From CAYMRB01 sp964392615 (GTDB lineage Bacteria > Planctomycetota > UBA8108), in contig CAYMRB010000403.1 in assembly GCA_964392615.1 (NCBI GenBank), forward strand, positions 1 to 9,371: 9,371 bases of DNA, in the 5' to 3' direction. Both the position numbers and the translations under genes were made by a program. The notes under the pieces are model-generated. The model had not been told where the DNA came from. It made no database searches and worked only from the letters and a program-made list of their open reading frames with translations. Positions 1 through 7,808 of this stretch are shown here, piece after piece (position 1 is the stretch's first letter; each line of letters begins with the position of its first letter).

Positions 1-1329
1 CAGGCGACCGCCGCACTCTGCAAGCCGATTCTCGGCGACGACGAATCCTCGGGGAGGAGGAAGCGGGTGGCGCTCGAGTGCATGGCGGCGGTCCGGGATC
101 TTCTCGACGAGGAGTCCCTCGGAGCGCGCGCGCGCGTGCAGGTGATGCGGGCGCTGCAGCATGCGTGGTCCACCAAGGTCGCGTACGACCACTCGGAGAG
201 CTGGAAGCTGGTCGAGACCGACCGGGAGCGGCAGATCCAGGGCGGGACGTCGAGGACCTCGGTGCAGTTCTTCGGCATCCCCTCCTTCGGCGGCAACCGC
301 GTGCTGTTCCTGCTCGACGGGTCCGACTCCATGCTGACCCCCTTGACCCCCGGTGAGAAGGAGGCCCTCTGGACGCTTCTGGAGCAAGACGCCAAGACCG
401 ATCTCGCGAAGGGCTCGGATCCCGAAGAGGACAAGCCGCGGCGCGGCTCGCGAGGGCGCACGCGTGTCGGCGGATCGAAATCCAAGAGCGGCCGCCTGAC
501 CACGATCAGCCGAAGAGCCTGGGAAAATGTCGAGACGCGCTTCGACGCGGCCCGGGCGCATCTCAAGCACACCTTGGCGTTGATGGATCCCACGGTGGAG
601 TTCGCCGTCATCCTGTTCGGCGACCATGCCAAGATGCTGCGAACGACCCCGACGTTCATGACGGCGACCGTCAAGAGTCGAACGCGCGTCGTGATCGAGC
701 TCGACGCCATCGTTCCGGGGCGCAAGGACGCCGCGCATCCGTATGGCACCCTGCGGGGCGAGACGAACATCTACGAGGCGCTCGCCATGGGGTTCTCGAT
801 GAAGTCGCGGCTCAAGTCGCGCTCGTCGCGTTCGTCGCGCTCCTCGCGCCCTCGAACCCGAGTCGTGACCGCATCCCATCCCGAACTCGTCGACGCGTGC
901 GCCGATACGGTCTACCTCCTCTCCGACGGGATGCCGACGCGCGACGGATTCAGCGGTCGCACGCCGATCATCGAGCAGCTGGGACAGTGGATCGGGCCCA
1001 CGCCCGAGACCGAGGGAGAGCGGGAGGTCGTCATCAACCCGGAGACGGGAGCGACGCGCAAGGAGAAGTACAAGATTCCCGCCCGGCCGCGATCGTACAT
1101 ACCCGGCAAGAAGTCGACACGCTTGGACGAGACGGGGCCCTACATTCTCCCCGACCCCCTGACGGACGAGGTCCGCCGCCGCAACCTCTTCGTCAAGGCA
1201 ACGCTGCACGTGGTCGCCATCGGAGAGTCGGCCGCCTGGCTCGGAGACGCCCTCGCCAAGGCCGGAGGCGGGCGGTGCTTGCGAATCGCGGCGAGCGGCG
1301 AGATCGGATCCCCCAAGAGCGCGAAGTAG
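1..1329 (+). CDS. VWA-domain protein, 5' partial (C-terminal 442 residues visible)
   Basis: The frame is open from base 1 with no stop, and the residues before the GTG at 67 look coding, so the gene most likely starts upstream. Numbering from that GTG, residues 1-35 are helical and may be the end of a HEAT-like region. A von Willebrand factor A fold begins near 77. All MIDAS metal-site elements are visible: D84-x-S86-x-S88 in FLLDGSDSM (the common form is DTSGSM), T233 in GETNIYEAL, and D287 in LLSDGMP. VWA proteins usually bind protein partners through a divalent metal and have no enzymatic role. Two basic low-complexity inserts interrupt the fold: residues 112-145 (Lys/Arg/Gly/Ser rich) and 246-264 (Ser-Arg repeats). 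No signal peptide can be judged because the start is missing. The gene converges on the sulfatase run and probably has no functional link to it. The family call is firm; the cellular role is unknown. Confidence 0.85.
   Translation, partial: QATAALCKPILGDDESSGRRKRVALECMAAVRDLLDEESLGARARVQVMRALQHAWSTKVAYDHSESWKLVETDRERQIQGGTSRTSVQFFGIPSFGGNRVLFLLDGSDSMLTPLTPGEKEALWTLLEQDAKTDLAKGSDPEEDKPRRGSRGRTRVGGSKSKSGRLTTISRRAWENVETRFDAARAHLKHTLALMDPTVEFAVILFGDHAKMLRTTPTFMTATVKSRTRVVIELDAIVPGRKDAAHPYGTLRGETNIYEALAMGFSMKSRLKSRSSRSSRSSRPRTRVVTASHPELVDACADTVYLLSDGMPTRDGFSGRTPIIEQLGQWIGPTPETEGEREVVINPETGATRKEKYKIPARPRSYIPGKKSTRLDETGPYILPDPLTDEVRRRNLFVKATLHVVAIGESAAWLGDALAKAGGGRCLRIAASGEIGSPKSAK
817..849 (+). repeat. 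9-bp tandem repeat inside the VWA gene
   Basis: The unit TCGCGCTCG occurs at 817-825, as TCGCGTTCG at 826-834, as TCGCGCTCC at 835-843 and partially at 844-849. In frame it encodes a Ser/Arg-rich stretch (SRSSRSSRSSR) between the second and third MIDAS loops. The repeats keep the reading frame, so copy-number change would lengthen or shorten a basic loop without breaking the protein. Confidence 0.8.
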
Positions 1330-1431
1330 TCGACGAACGGAGAGGACGCGAGGATCACGTGGCGTGTCTTCGCGCGGAACGCACGAAACACGGTCCTGCG
1401 CGCCTCGAGATCATAGCAGACGAGCGCGGGT

Positions 1432-1998
1432 TCACCGCCGCGACCCGGGCACGATCAGCCGCGTCGGCGCGGTTCCGCACTTCGCAGTACCAGCGCTCTC
1501 CTTCGACAGCCAGCTCTTCAGCTCCTCCTTGGCTCGCCCATGAGGCGGACTGTCGGCCAGGTTCCTCCACTGGTGCGGGTCGATCGACATATCGTAGAGC
1601 TCTTCTCCCCCGTCGACATAGCGGATGTAGTGGTATCGTTCCGAGCGAATCGCGAGATTCGTTCCGTGCCACCGCGGCGAGTGGGAGATGATCGCCGGCC
1701 AGGGCCATGCTGCCTCCGGGTTGTGCACGAGCGGTGCGAGGCTCCGACCGTCGAGGTCATCGCGCTCAGCACAGTAGGCCTGTTCGAACAGCACTCCCTT
1801 TTCGGCCAGTCGATCGATATTCGGCGTCTTCGCCTGCGGATGCCCCCCCAGGCAACCGACCCAGTCATTCAGATCATCGACCGCGATGAACAGGACGTTC
1901 GGCCTCTTGTTCGCCGAGTCGGCGTGGGCAGGTTCGCTCGATGCCGACAGGGCGACGATCAGCGTCACTGCCACAATCGCTCTCACGGTTTGCGCCAT
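1432..1998 (-). pseudogene. Internally deleted sulfatase remnant (iduronate-2-sulfatase-like), catalytic core lost
   Basis: The 188-residue frame joins the two ends of an S1 sulfatase. Residues 1-26 are a signal peptide (hydrophobic 5-20, likely cleavage after AHA). Residues 32-76 are the normal start of the family: RPNVLFIAVDDLNDW with metal-binding D41-D42, then TPNIDRLAEKGVLFEQAYC. After C76 the sequence jumps to the C-terminal part: DLDGRSLAPL (82-91), LAIRSERYHYIRYVDGGEEL (about 112-131) and LYDMSIDPHQW. The formylglycine-forming C-x-P-x-R motif, the lysine and histidine active-site residues and the DN metal pair are all absent. Family members are usually about 450-550 residues, so roughly 300 codons are missing with no frameshift or stop. 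An AGAGAG about 10 nt before the ATG could serve for translation. It lies 54 nt after the large sulfatase on the same strand. Sulfatase activity is not expected. A shortened functional protein or an assembly collapse are alternatives. Confidence 0.8.
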
Positions 1999-2052
1999 CG
2001 GTCGGGCTCTCTTCGCTCTGATCCTCTCAGGTTGAGTACCGATAGACGTCCG

Positions 2053-5000
2053 TCACCCACCCGCTACGCACGCATCGGGACACGCCGGAATCGTCAGACA
2101 GTGCGCTCCGAGAGCGTGGCCAGAGCCGGCGAGGAAGAGCCAGGCGAGCTGCCCCACGGGATCCGATGTGTCGAGCCTCCCGTCTCCGTTCCAATCGAGG
2201 AGCCTCGGATTCGACTCGTCGGTCACTTCTCCGTCGCCGCAGGGCAGCTCGGACGGGGCGCCCAGAAACAGGAAGCCCAGGACACAGATCGCGTCGGAGA
2301 TGTTCACGGCGCCGTCCTGATTGCAGTCTCCCGGACGCTGGGGTCCCCCCTCCGTCGTCGTGACGCGCAGCTCGACCGCCTGCGATAGGTACTCGAGCTG
2401 CCAGTCGAGGTCGTCGGGGAGGGCGGGCAAGCGTGTGCTGTGAAAGGCACCGTTGAGGGAGGCGCAGCGAAGCAGCGTGAATCGCTGCCCGGCCGCCGGA
2501 ACAAACCCCTCGACGAGCTCCACGACCAGCGTCCCGTCGAGAGTGACCTCCTCCGAGACGTCCAGCTGGTCGTACTCCGCTCCGGGCTCTGGGCCGCCGA
2601 TCTCCAGCGCCAGCGTTGCCGATCGACGCTGAACGTAGGCGCCGTCCAACGGCGTCACCGCTGTGGACCCGACGAACCCTGCTGCCCCGGCGGCGAAGGT
2701 TCCGCCCGCGTTCGTCAAGTCGCCGATGACCTCGGCCACGGTCAGCGTGCCGCTCAGGAACTCGAATCGTCCACCCTCGCCGACACGCAGGGCGCCGGTC
2801 GCGATCGTCCCGCCGGCGAGCACGAGAGCTCCCTCCGGACCGACGTGCACCTCCGCCGTTCCGGCCAACGCGGCGTCGCTCCCTTCGAGGCGGAGACTGC
2901 CGCCGTGGATCGAGGTCCTCCCACCATGGGTCGCGGCGCCGATCAGCGTCATCTCCGCCGCGCCCAGCTTCGTGAGCACGCGGGGCACGTGGAAGTCGCG
3001 GATGGAACCGCTGAAGCGAAACGCGGCCGTACCGTCGCCGTCGACGACCAGATCGTCGTGGAGGATCGCGTCGAGCCCTACCTCGAAAGCGTAGGAGCCG
3101 GCGCCGCTCTCGAGACAACCGAGCACGATTCTCGGGTCCTCCCCGGAAAGACTGCGGACGAAGAGGAGAGGGTTGCCCTCGATTCGGGCGGAACGCGGGA
3201 GAGCTCCACCGTAGCTGCCGCTGAAGTCCAGCTCGTTGAGCATGAACTCTTGCCCCGAGCGTCGCTGCATGTCGTTCGTGGCGACGTAGTCCGCGGCGTC
3301 GAGCGGCCGAAACTCGAGCGACGCGTTGGCGTAGGCATCCTCGGAGTGCAGGGTAGCGACCTGACCGTCTTCGGCATTCCGCCAGGCCCCCGCCGCGGAC
3401 CATGTGGCGAGCCGGGTTTCCGCTTCTTCCGATCGCTGCGCCAATCGGACGGCGTCGATCGACGCGAACTCGCCCCCCTGACAGTTGGCGCGAAAGCGGA
3501 TCCCCACCGGTCGCCCCACGGCTTCGGGAGCGCTGACCGGAGGGAACCGGTGACTCACGGTCTCCCAGACGCCCGAGGTGAGATCGACGCGGAGGCTGTC
3601 CAGCACCTGCACGTCGCCCGCGCCGTCCGCGTAGACGAGCTCGACGTCGACCGTATCCGCGCCGTCATCCCATCCGGAGAAGCCTCGGTGGGCGAACGAC
3701 AGCGCGAGCTCCTCGCCCGGGGAGAGAAGGTGATCCGACAGCTGGAAAGGACCGCGCGAGCTGCTGAGCATGCCCCGATAGGCACCGCTGTGGGCCTCGT
3801 CGGGCCGAGCGGCGACCTCGCTGGGCGAACCGGAGGAGTTCGTCCACGCGAGGATCTCGTCGAACGTGTAGCGAGAGTTGTCGTCGCTCTGCTCACCCTC
3901 CTCGAAGCTCGGATTCACGAGCTGGTTCTCGCCGGAGACCGACGCGCCCGCTTCCGGCCGAAACAGGAAGCGATCGAACAGGTTGCGGTCCGTGGCCCCG
4001 AACGTCCCCCAACGTGGCTTGTCGAGGTGAGACTCCCAGCTCGCGAGCTCCCGCAGCAGCTCCGCGACGATGTCGGGGCGCGCCCGCCTCAGGTCGTTCG
4101 CCTCTCCTACGTCGACCGTGAGGTCGTGGAGCGAGTACTCGGCGCCCGATGTCGGCCGGACCAGCTTCCACGCGCCCCGCCGCACGGCCCAGTTCCCCAC
4201 GGAACGCCAGAAGAGAGTCCTCTCGGCAACGCCCGGCTGCTCCCCGGTGAGGTACGGCATCAGATCGACGCCGTCGAAGAGCGGATCCATCTCGCCGCCA
4301 GCGGCGCGGATCAGCGTCGGCACGACGTCGAGAGCGGTGATCGGCATGTCCGAATCCGCTCCGCCTGGCACGCCGGGTACCTTGAGGAGAAACGGCACCC
4401 GGATGCCCCCCTCCCACGTGTTTCCCTTCACCCCGCGCAGCGGAGTGTTGTCGTTGTCGGGAGTGCCTCCGTTGTCGTTCGTGAAGACGACCATCGTCTC
4501 GTCGTCGATGCCGTGCTCGGCCAGCTTGTCGAGCACGGTGCCGATCGCGCGGTCCATGGCGTACACCATGGCGGCGATCGTCCGCCGGGTACCGCTGAGC
4601 TCGGGGAACAGGGCCAGATCGTCCTCTCTCGCCTGGTAGGGGCCGTGGGGAGCGGTGAACGACAGGTAGAGAAAGAACGGGCTTGGATCGGCATGATGGC
4701 GCTCGATAAAGGCGGCGGCCTCGTCCCCGAAGACGTCGGTGACGTACTGCCCGTCGATCTCGTTCTCCACGACCCGGTCGTCTCGCATCATCGAGGCGAC
4801 GCCGGTGGCTGTTCCGCCCCAGTAGGGCCGCGAGCCCTTGAGGACACCGAAGAACTCGTCGACTCCCTGGTCGCGCGGACGCTGGCCCAGGTCGTCGTTC
4901 GCCCCCAGGTGCCACTTGCCGACGACGCCCACGGCATAGCCGAGTTCCTGGAGCCGATCGAAGAGGAGCACCTCATCGGTTCGCATGCCGTCCGCCGCAT

Positions 5001-5316
5001 CGATACCGTTCGATATATTCCTCTCGTAGCCGAATCGCTGCTGGTGGCGCCCGGTGAGGAGTCCGGCCCGCGCCGGGCTGCAGACGGGTGCCGACATGTA
5101 GCCGTGGGTGCAGCGCACGGACCGGGTGGCCAGGGCGTCGAGACGTGGCGTCAGGAACCGGGACGAGCCGTTGAATCCGAACTCGTTGTACCCAGCGTCG
5201 TCGGAGAGGATGAGCACGATGTTGGGCGGCTGACCTCCGAAGACGAGGGAGGCGAGGCACACGGCTCCCGAGCACACGATCGAGAAGCCTGCGCGGCGAG
5301 CGGACTGTCGGTTCAT
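2053..5316 (-). CDS. Secreted multidomain sulfatase (S1 family) with jelly-roll, beta-strand stalk and dockerin-like end
   Basis: Predicted to hydrolyse sulfate esters of a carbohydrate outside the cytoplasm. I chose the ATG at 5316 (1087 aa) because it places a basic, hydrophobic signal peptide at the N-terminus (ending near VFGG) and lies 13 nt after the preceding stop; an ATG at 5370 would overlap that gene. Its SD is weak. Numbering from 5316, residues 30-460 are the alkaline-phosphatase-fold sulfatase: D39-D40, the formylglycine motif C79-S-P-A-R83, GKWHLG (K134, H136), APHGPY (H224), NDNGG (D281, N282) and K297. The catalytic set looks complete. Residues 464-628 (start NQLVNPSFEEG, end SIDAVRLA) resemble a CBM4/9- or DUF642-like jelly roll. 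Residues about 640-990 are Gly/Thr-rich beta strands with GGRTSIHGGSLRLEG-type repeats and an EYDQLDVSEEVTLDGTL segment, as in autotransporter-associated repeats. Residues 996-1087 hold two canonical calcium loops, GDCNQDGAVNISD and LDWNGDGRLDTSD, like dockerin. Ordinary S1 sulfatases are 450-600 aa. Substrate unknown. Confidence 0.92.
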   Translation of the reverse strand: MNRQSARRAGFSIVCSGAVCLASLVFGGQPPNIVLILSDDAGYNEFGFNGSSRFLTPRLDALATRSVRCTHGYMSAPVCSPARAGLLTGRHQQRFGYERNISNGIDAADGMRTDEVLLFDRLQELGYAVGVVGKWHLGANDDLGQRPRDQGVDEFFGVLKGSRPYWGGTATGVASMMRDDRVVENEIDGQYVTDVFGDEAAAFIERHHADPSPFFLYLSFTAPHGPYQAREDDLALFPELSGTRRTIAAMVYAMDRAIGTVLDKLAEHGIDDETMVVFTNDNGGTPDNDNTPLRGVKGNTWEGGIRVPFLLKVPGVPGGADSDMPITALDVVPTLIRAAGGEMDPLFDGVDLMPYLTGEQPGVAERTLFWRSVGNWAVRRGAWKLVRPTSGAEYSLHDLTVDVGEANDLRRARPDIVAELLRELASWESHLDKPRWGTFGATDRNLFDRFLFRPEAGASVSGENQLVNPSFEEGEQSDDNSRYTFDEILAWTNSSGSPSEVAARPDEAHSGAYRGMLSSSRGPFQLSDHLLSPGEELALSFAHRGFSGWDDGADTVDVELVYADGAGDVQVLDSLRVDLTSGVWETVSHRFPPVSAPEAVGRPVGIRFRANCQGGEFASIDAVRLAQRSEEAETRLATWSAAGAWRNAEDGQVATLHSEDAYANASLEFRPLDAADYVATNDMQRRSGQEFMLNELDFSGSYGGALPRSARIEGNPLLFVRSLSGEDPRIVLGCLESGAGSYAFEVGLDAILHDDLVVDGDGTAAFRFSGSIRDFHVPRVLTKLGAAEMTLIGAATHGGRTSIHGGSLRLEGSDAALAGTAEVHVGPEGALVLAGGTIATGALRVGEGGRFEFLSGTLTVAEVIGDLTNAGGTFAAGAAGFVGSTAVTPLDGAYVQRRSATLALEIGGPEPGAEYDQLDVSEEVTLDGTLVVELVEGFVPAAGQRFTLLRCASLNGAFHSTRLPALPDDLDWQLEYLSQAVELRVTTTEGGPQRPGDCNQDGAVNISDAICVLGFLFLGAPSELPCGDGEVTDESNPRLLDWNGDGRLDTSDPVGQLAWLFLAGSGHALGAHCLTIPACPDACVAGG

Positions 5317-5329
5317 GCGCGCAGAAGTC

Positions 5330-6715
5330 CTACGGCGATGACGAAAGTGAGTAGCAGCGCAGCTCGCCATCGTTCCGCGCGTACACGCTACGGTTCGCGA
5401 ATGCCGGATGCGACCACACGAGAGTCCGCGATCCGACGCGGTGCGTCGGATCGATCAGTTTCGTCCGATCCAGCTCCTCATACCCGCTCGGGCTCAGGCG
5501 CGCGATGATCAGCTCGCCGACGTCGTTCGCGAGGAAGTAGCGCTCGCCATGTCGGATCGCGAACACGTTCCCCCACGCGATCGATCGCTGCCGCGCGCCG
5601 CGCGGTACGGCGGGCTCGTACGTCGTCCACACGCGCTCGCCGTCGGCGAGCCGGACGCACGCGAACCTGCCGTTCTGCCCGCACGCGTACACATACCCGG
5701 CATCGACCAGCGCGGCCGAGTGAACGCCGCCGACGCCGCGCTTCGCGTTGCCCGTCCACACGATCGACGCCGAGCGTCCGTCCTCGCCGACGCGGATCAG
5801 GGCCGACTTGCGGTTGAAGCTCATCACGAAGAGCGATCGACCGTCGACGACCGGAATCGCGATCGACATCGCGTACGTCGGCTTGAATGGCACGGTCCAG
5901 AAGAGCTCCCCCGTGCGCGGATCGAGCCCATTCACCGATTCCGAATGCCAGATGATCAGCTGCCGCTTGCCGGCGATCTCATAGATCACCGGAGCGCAGT
6001 ATCCCGGCTCCTCCGCATCGAGCGCGCTCCAGACCTCGCGTCCCGTTCGCTTGTCGAACGCGACAACGACGGCCCCCTTGCCGCCGACTGCGCAGATCAG
6101 CCGATCGCCATCGACGAGCGGATGTGCGGCGAAGCCCCAGTTCGGCACCTTCGCGCCGTAGTCCGTGCGGAAGTCTTTCGTCCAGATCGGCTCGCCGCTC
6201 TCGACGGAGAGACATCGCAAGTGCCCCTCTGTCCCCAGCGCGTAGACGCGCTCGCCATCGACCGCCGGCGTCACCCGCGGTCCGGTCGCGTACGTCTCGA
6301 CGACGGTGTACGGGCAGTCGTACTCGTCGATCCACTCGATCTCGCCGTCGGACTCGCGCAGACAGACGACGCGCTCCTTGCCGGGAAGCAGCTTGCGCAG
6401 GAAGTTTCGATTGCGCGGCGGCTCACCTTCGTGAAGCACCTTCGCGTTCTCGGCCGCATCCGGCGCCGCCATCCGGTCCATGACGTACACGCGACCGCCC
6501 GCGACCGCCGGCCCCGAATACCCGGCGCCGATCTTCGCCGACCAGCGCAGTCGCAGACCGCCCTGCGGGAATCGCTCGAGGATGCCCGTCTCGCGCCAGA
6601 CTCCGTCGCGCCGCGGGCCGAGCCATTGGGGCCAATCGTCGGCGGTGACGGGCGATGCCAACAGCAACGTCGCGAGCGCGGACAGCATAGAGACAAGTCG
6701 TCGCGGTCTGATCAC
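5330..6715 (-). CDS. Secreted PQQ-like beta-propeller repeat protein
   Basis: The 461-residue protein has a signal peptide (about residues 1-25, positive start MIRPRRL, cleavage likely at VTA-DD) followed at once by DWPQWLGPRRDG, a typical opening of planctomycete-type PQQ_2 proteins. Propeller blades recur with the pattern C/F-x-x-x-x-G-x-x-x-W: CLRESDGEIEWI (118-129), CLSVESGEPIW (168-178), AFDKRTGREVW (219-229), LDPRTGELFW (264-273), CVRLADGERVW (353-363) and a last partial blade NDGELRCYSL near 448-457. Most relatives have no proven PQQ binding or dehydrogenase activity, so it may be a binding or scaffold protein. I chose the GTG at 6713-6715 because GGAG lies 8 nt upstream; the ATG at 6688 has no clear SD, and a start at 6859 would overlap the upstream gene. 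It sits 22 nt after the TIM-barrel gene and 13 nt before the large sulfatase, so it is probably part of one operon. Confidence 0.88.
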   Translation of the reverse strand: MIRPRRLVSMLSALATLLLASPVTADDWPQWLGPRRDGVWRETGILERFPQGGLRLRWSAKIGAGYSGPAVAGGRVYVMDRMAAPDAAENAKVLHEGEPPRNRNFLRKLLPGKERVVCLRESDGEIEWIDEYDCPYTVVETYATGPRVTPAVDGERVYALGTEGHLRCLSVESGEPIWTKDFRTDYGAKVPNWGFAAHPLVDGDRLICAVGGKGAVVVAFDKRTGREVWSALDAEEPGYCAPVIYEIAGKRQLIIWHSESVNGLDPRTGELFWTVPFKPTYAMSIAIPVVDGRSLFVMSFNRKSALIRVGEDGRSASIVWTGNAKRGVGGVHSAALVDAGYVYACGQNGRFACVRLADGERVWTTYEPAVPRGARQRSIAWGNVFAIRHGERYFLANDVGELIIARLSPSGYEELDRTKLIDPTHRVGSRTLVWSHPAFANRSVYARNDGELRCYSLSSSP

Positions 6716-6723
6716 GGCGAGCA

Positions 6724-6727
6724 CTCC
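6724..6727 (-). promoter_or_regulatory. Ribosome binding site deciding the GTG start of the beta-propeller gene
   Basis: On the minus strand GGAG is followed by an 8-nt spacer and the GTG at 6715. No comparable site precedes the ATG at 6688. This supports GTG as the start, giving a complete signal peptide with a basic N-region. Confidence 0.6.
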
Positions 6728-6737
6728 GACTGCGCGA

Positions 6738-7673
6738 TCACTCTTTCTTCGGTCGAGGTCGTACGTCCCGCACCGCCGCGCGAACGACCTCGAGGCACTT
6801 GCGGATCGACGGTACGGGAGCGTCGGCCTCCTCCTCGTACTCGAGCGCGAGGCCGCCATGGAAGCCGGCCTTCAGCAGCTCGCGCAGGAACGGCACCAAT
6901 TCGAGCTCTCCTTGACCGAGCACCGTGCCGACCTTGCCCTTCGCCTTCGCGCCCCGCTGCTTGACGTCCTTGAGATGAACGGCGTGAACGCGGCCCTTGA
7001 ACGCCTTGACGACGTCTACCGGATCGATACCCGAGCGCAGGAAGTGACCCGTGTCGACGCACAGGCCGATCAGCCTGTGGTGGTTCTTGATCGCCTTCGA
7101 GATCTGCTCCGGCTTGCCGTAGCGCTTGTCTTCCGGACCGTGGTTGTGGATGGCGACCGCGATTCCGAACTTCTCGACGAGCCGGTCGAGGCTGTCGAAG
7201 CTGTCGGGCGTCGGGCTCGCTGTGAGCGCGAAGACGTTCAGCTTCTTCGCGTACTCGAAGATGTCGCGATTGCGCGCGTGGTCCTTCGTGAACTCGACCA
7301 CGCCGTACGCGATGCGCTTGAGCGCATTGTGGCGCATCGCCTTGAAGCGTCGCCGTAGCGGCCCCTCCTCGATGTCCGCCGGCAGGTGTCCGGGCCAGAG
7401 CTCGACGAACTTCACCTCGAGATCGTAGTGCACGTCGATCATCGCCTGGAAGTCGAGCTTGCGCAGCGAGTAGCTCTGCAGCGCCATTCGGAACGGCGCG
7501 TACGGACTGTCGGGAGGTACCGCCCACGCCTTGCCGTGATCGCCCGGCAGCGCCAGCGCGCTCGGCGTCACTAGCCCGGCGCCGACCGCGGCGACCGACG
7601 CGCCGACCGCCCCCACCGAGCGCAGGAACTCCCTGCGGCTTCGCTCGACGACTGGAAGTTCGTGTTCCGTCAT
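6738..7673 (-). CDS. Tat-exported sugar isomerase/epimerase-like TIM-barrel protein (AP_endonuc_2 / xylose-isomerase-like)
   Basis: A 311-residue protein starting at the ATG at 7673, with GGAGG 4 nt upstream. Residues 11-40 are a Tat signal (SRREFLRS, then an Ala/Gly/Val hydrophobic stretch). From about residue 60 the sequence is a TIM barrel of the sugar-phosphate isomerase/epimerase group: ALQSYSLRK (64-72), AIHNHGPED (174-182), CVDTGHFLRSGIDPVD (205-220), VHAVHLKD (229-236) and LALEYE (275-280). D207, H233 and E278 are candidate metal ligands, with H176/H178 nearby. The family includes IolE- and hydroxypyruvate-isomerase-like enzymes, and some exported relatives act on 3-keto-sugars or 3-keto-glycosides, so isomerase, epimerase or lyase are all possible. 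It is first in a minus-strand run with the beta-propeller and sulfatase genes and is divergent from the Gfo/Idh/MocA gene, a pairing often seen in sugar pathways. The exact reaction is not known. Confidence 0.88.
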   Translation of the reverse strand: MTEHELPVVERSRREFLRSVGAVGASVAAVGAGLVTPSALALPGDHGKAWAVPPDSPYAPFRMALQSYSLRKLDFQAMIDVHYDLEVKFVELWPGHLPADIEEGPLRRRFKAMRHNALKRIAYGVVEFTKDHARNRDIFEYAKKLNVFALTASPTPDSFDSLDRLVEKFGIAVAIHNHGPEDKRYGKPEQISKAIKNHHRLIGLCVDTGHFLRSGIDPVDVVKAFKGRVHAVHLKDVKQRGAKAKGKVGTVLGQGELELVPFLRELLKAGFHGGLALEYEEEADAPVPSIRKCLEVVRAAVRDVRPRPKKE

Positions 7674-7677
7674 GGTT

Positions 7678-7682
7678 CCTCC
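7678..7682 (-). promoter_or_regulatory. Ribosome binding site for the TIM-barrel gene
   Basis: GGAGG on the minus strand lies 4 nt before the ATG at 7673. It selects this ATG over in-frame ATGs farther upstream (7730 and 7703), which would put about 10-19 extra residues before the Tat signal. Confidence 0.65.
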
Positions 7683-7738
7683 GTTCGCTTGCCTGTCGAC
7701 CATGATCGCCGCGAGCTCGAGCGACCGCAATCCCTCGG

Positions 7739-7768
7739 TTGATGGGGCGTCACCGCCCGCGCTACTCT
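7739..7768 (+). promoter_or_regulatory. Possible sigma70-type promoter for the oxidoreductase gene, with a small inverted repeat
   Basis: Within the 135-nt divergent spacer, TTGATG (7739-7744) and TACTCT (7763-7768) are separated by 18 nt, matching the -35 and -10 consensus at 4 of 6 and 3 of 6 bases. Between them lies GGGCG-TCAC-CGCCC (7745-7758), a perfect 5-bp inverted repeat that could be an operator or chance in GC-rich DNA. Both parts are weak. Confidence 0.25.
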
Positions 7769-7796
7769 GGGAGACCTACGACACCTTTCGCTCACC

Positions 7797-7801
7797 GGAG
7801 G
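7797..7801 (+). promoter_or_regulatory. Ribosome binding site for the Gfo/Idh/MocA gene
   Basis: GGAGG is followed by 7 nt and the ATG at 7809. It confirms that start, which leaves the Tat motif at residues 7-12. Confidence 0.7.
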
Positions 7802-7808
7802 CCAAGCG

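Noticed and set aside
1330..1431. Minus-strand frame in the gap between the VWA gene and the sulfatase remnant that reads protein-like (for example ALVCYDLEARRTVFRAF)
   Set aside because: It starts after a stop inside the remnant, has no SD, and continues only as a shadow of the VWA gene. I recognise no family. It could be a relic of another gene, but long open frames are common by chance at this GC content. The rest of this 102-nt gap between convergent genes shows no clear terminator.
2440..5508. 1022-residue open frame on the plus strand opposite the large sulfatase
   Set aside because: The translation is rich in Arg, Gly and Val with no domain, signal peptide or motif, while the opposite strand carries a complete sulfatase catalytic set. 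It is an antisense shadow caused by high GC at third positions.
6716..6859. Extended N-terminus of the beta-propeller protein from an ATG at 6859
   Set aside because: It would overlap the end of the TIM-barrel gene and place about 50 Arg/Ser-rich residues before an evident signal peptide. The GTG at 6715 has a good SD.
5408..6964. 518-residue plus-strand open frame opposite the beta-propeller gene
   Set aside because: It has no recognisable motif, spans two real minus-strand genes including their junction, and has Arg/Asp-rich composition typical of an antisense shadow.
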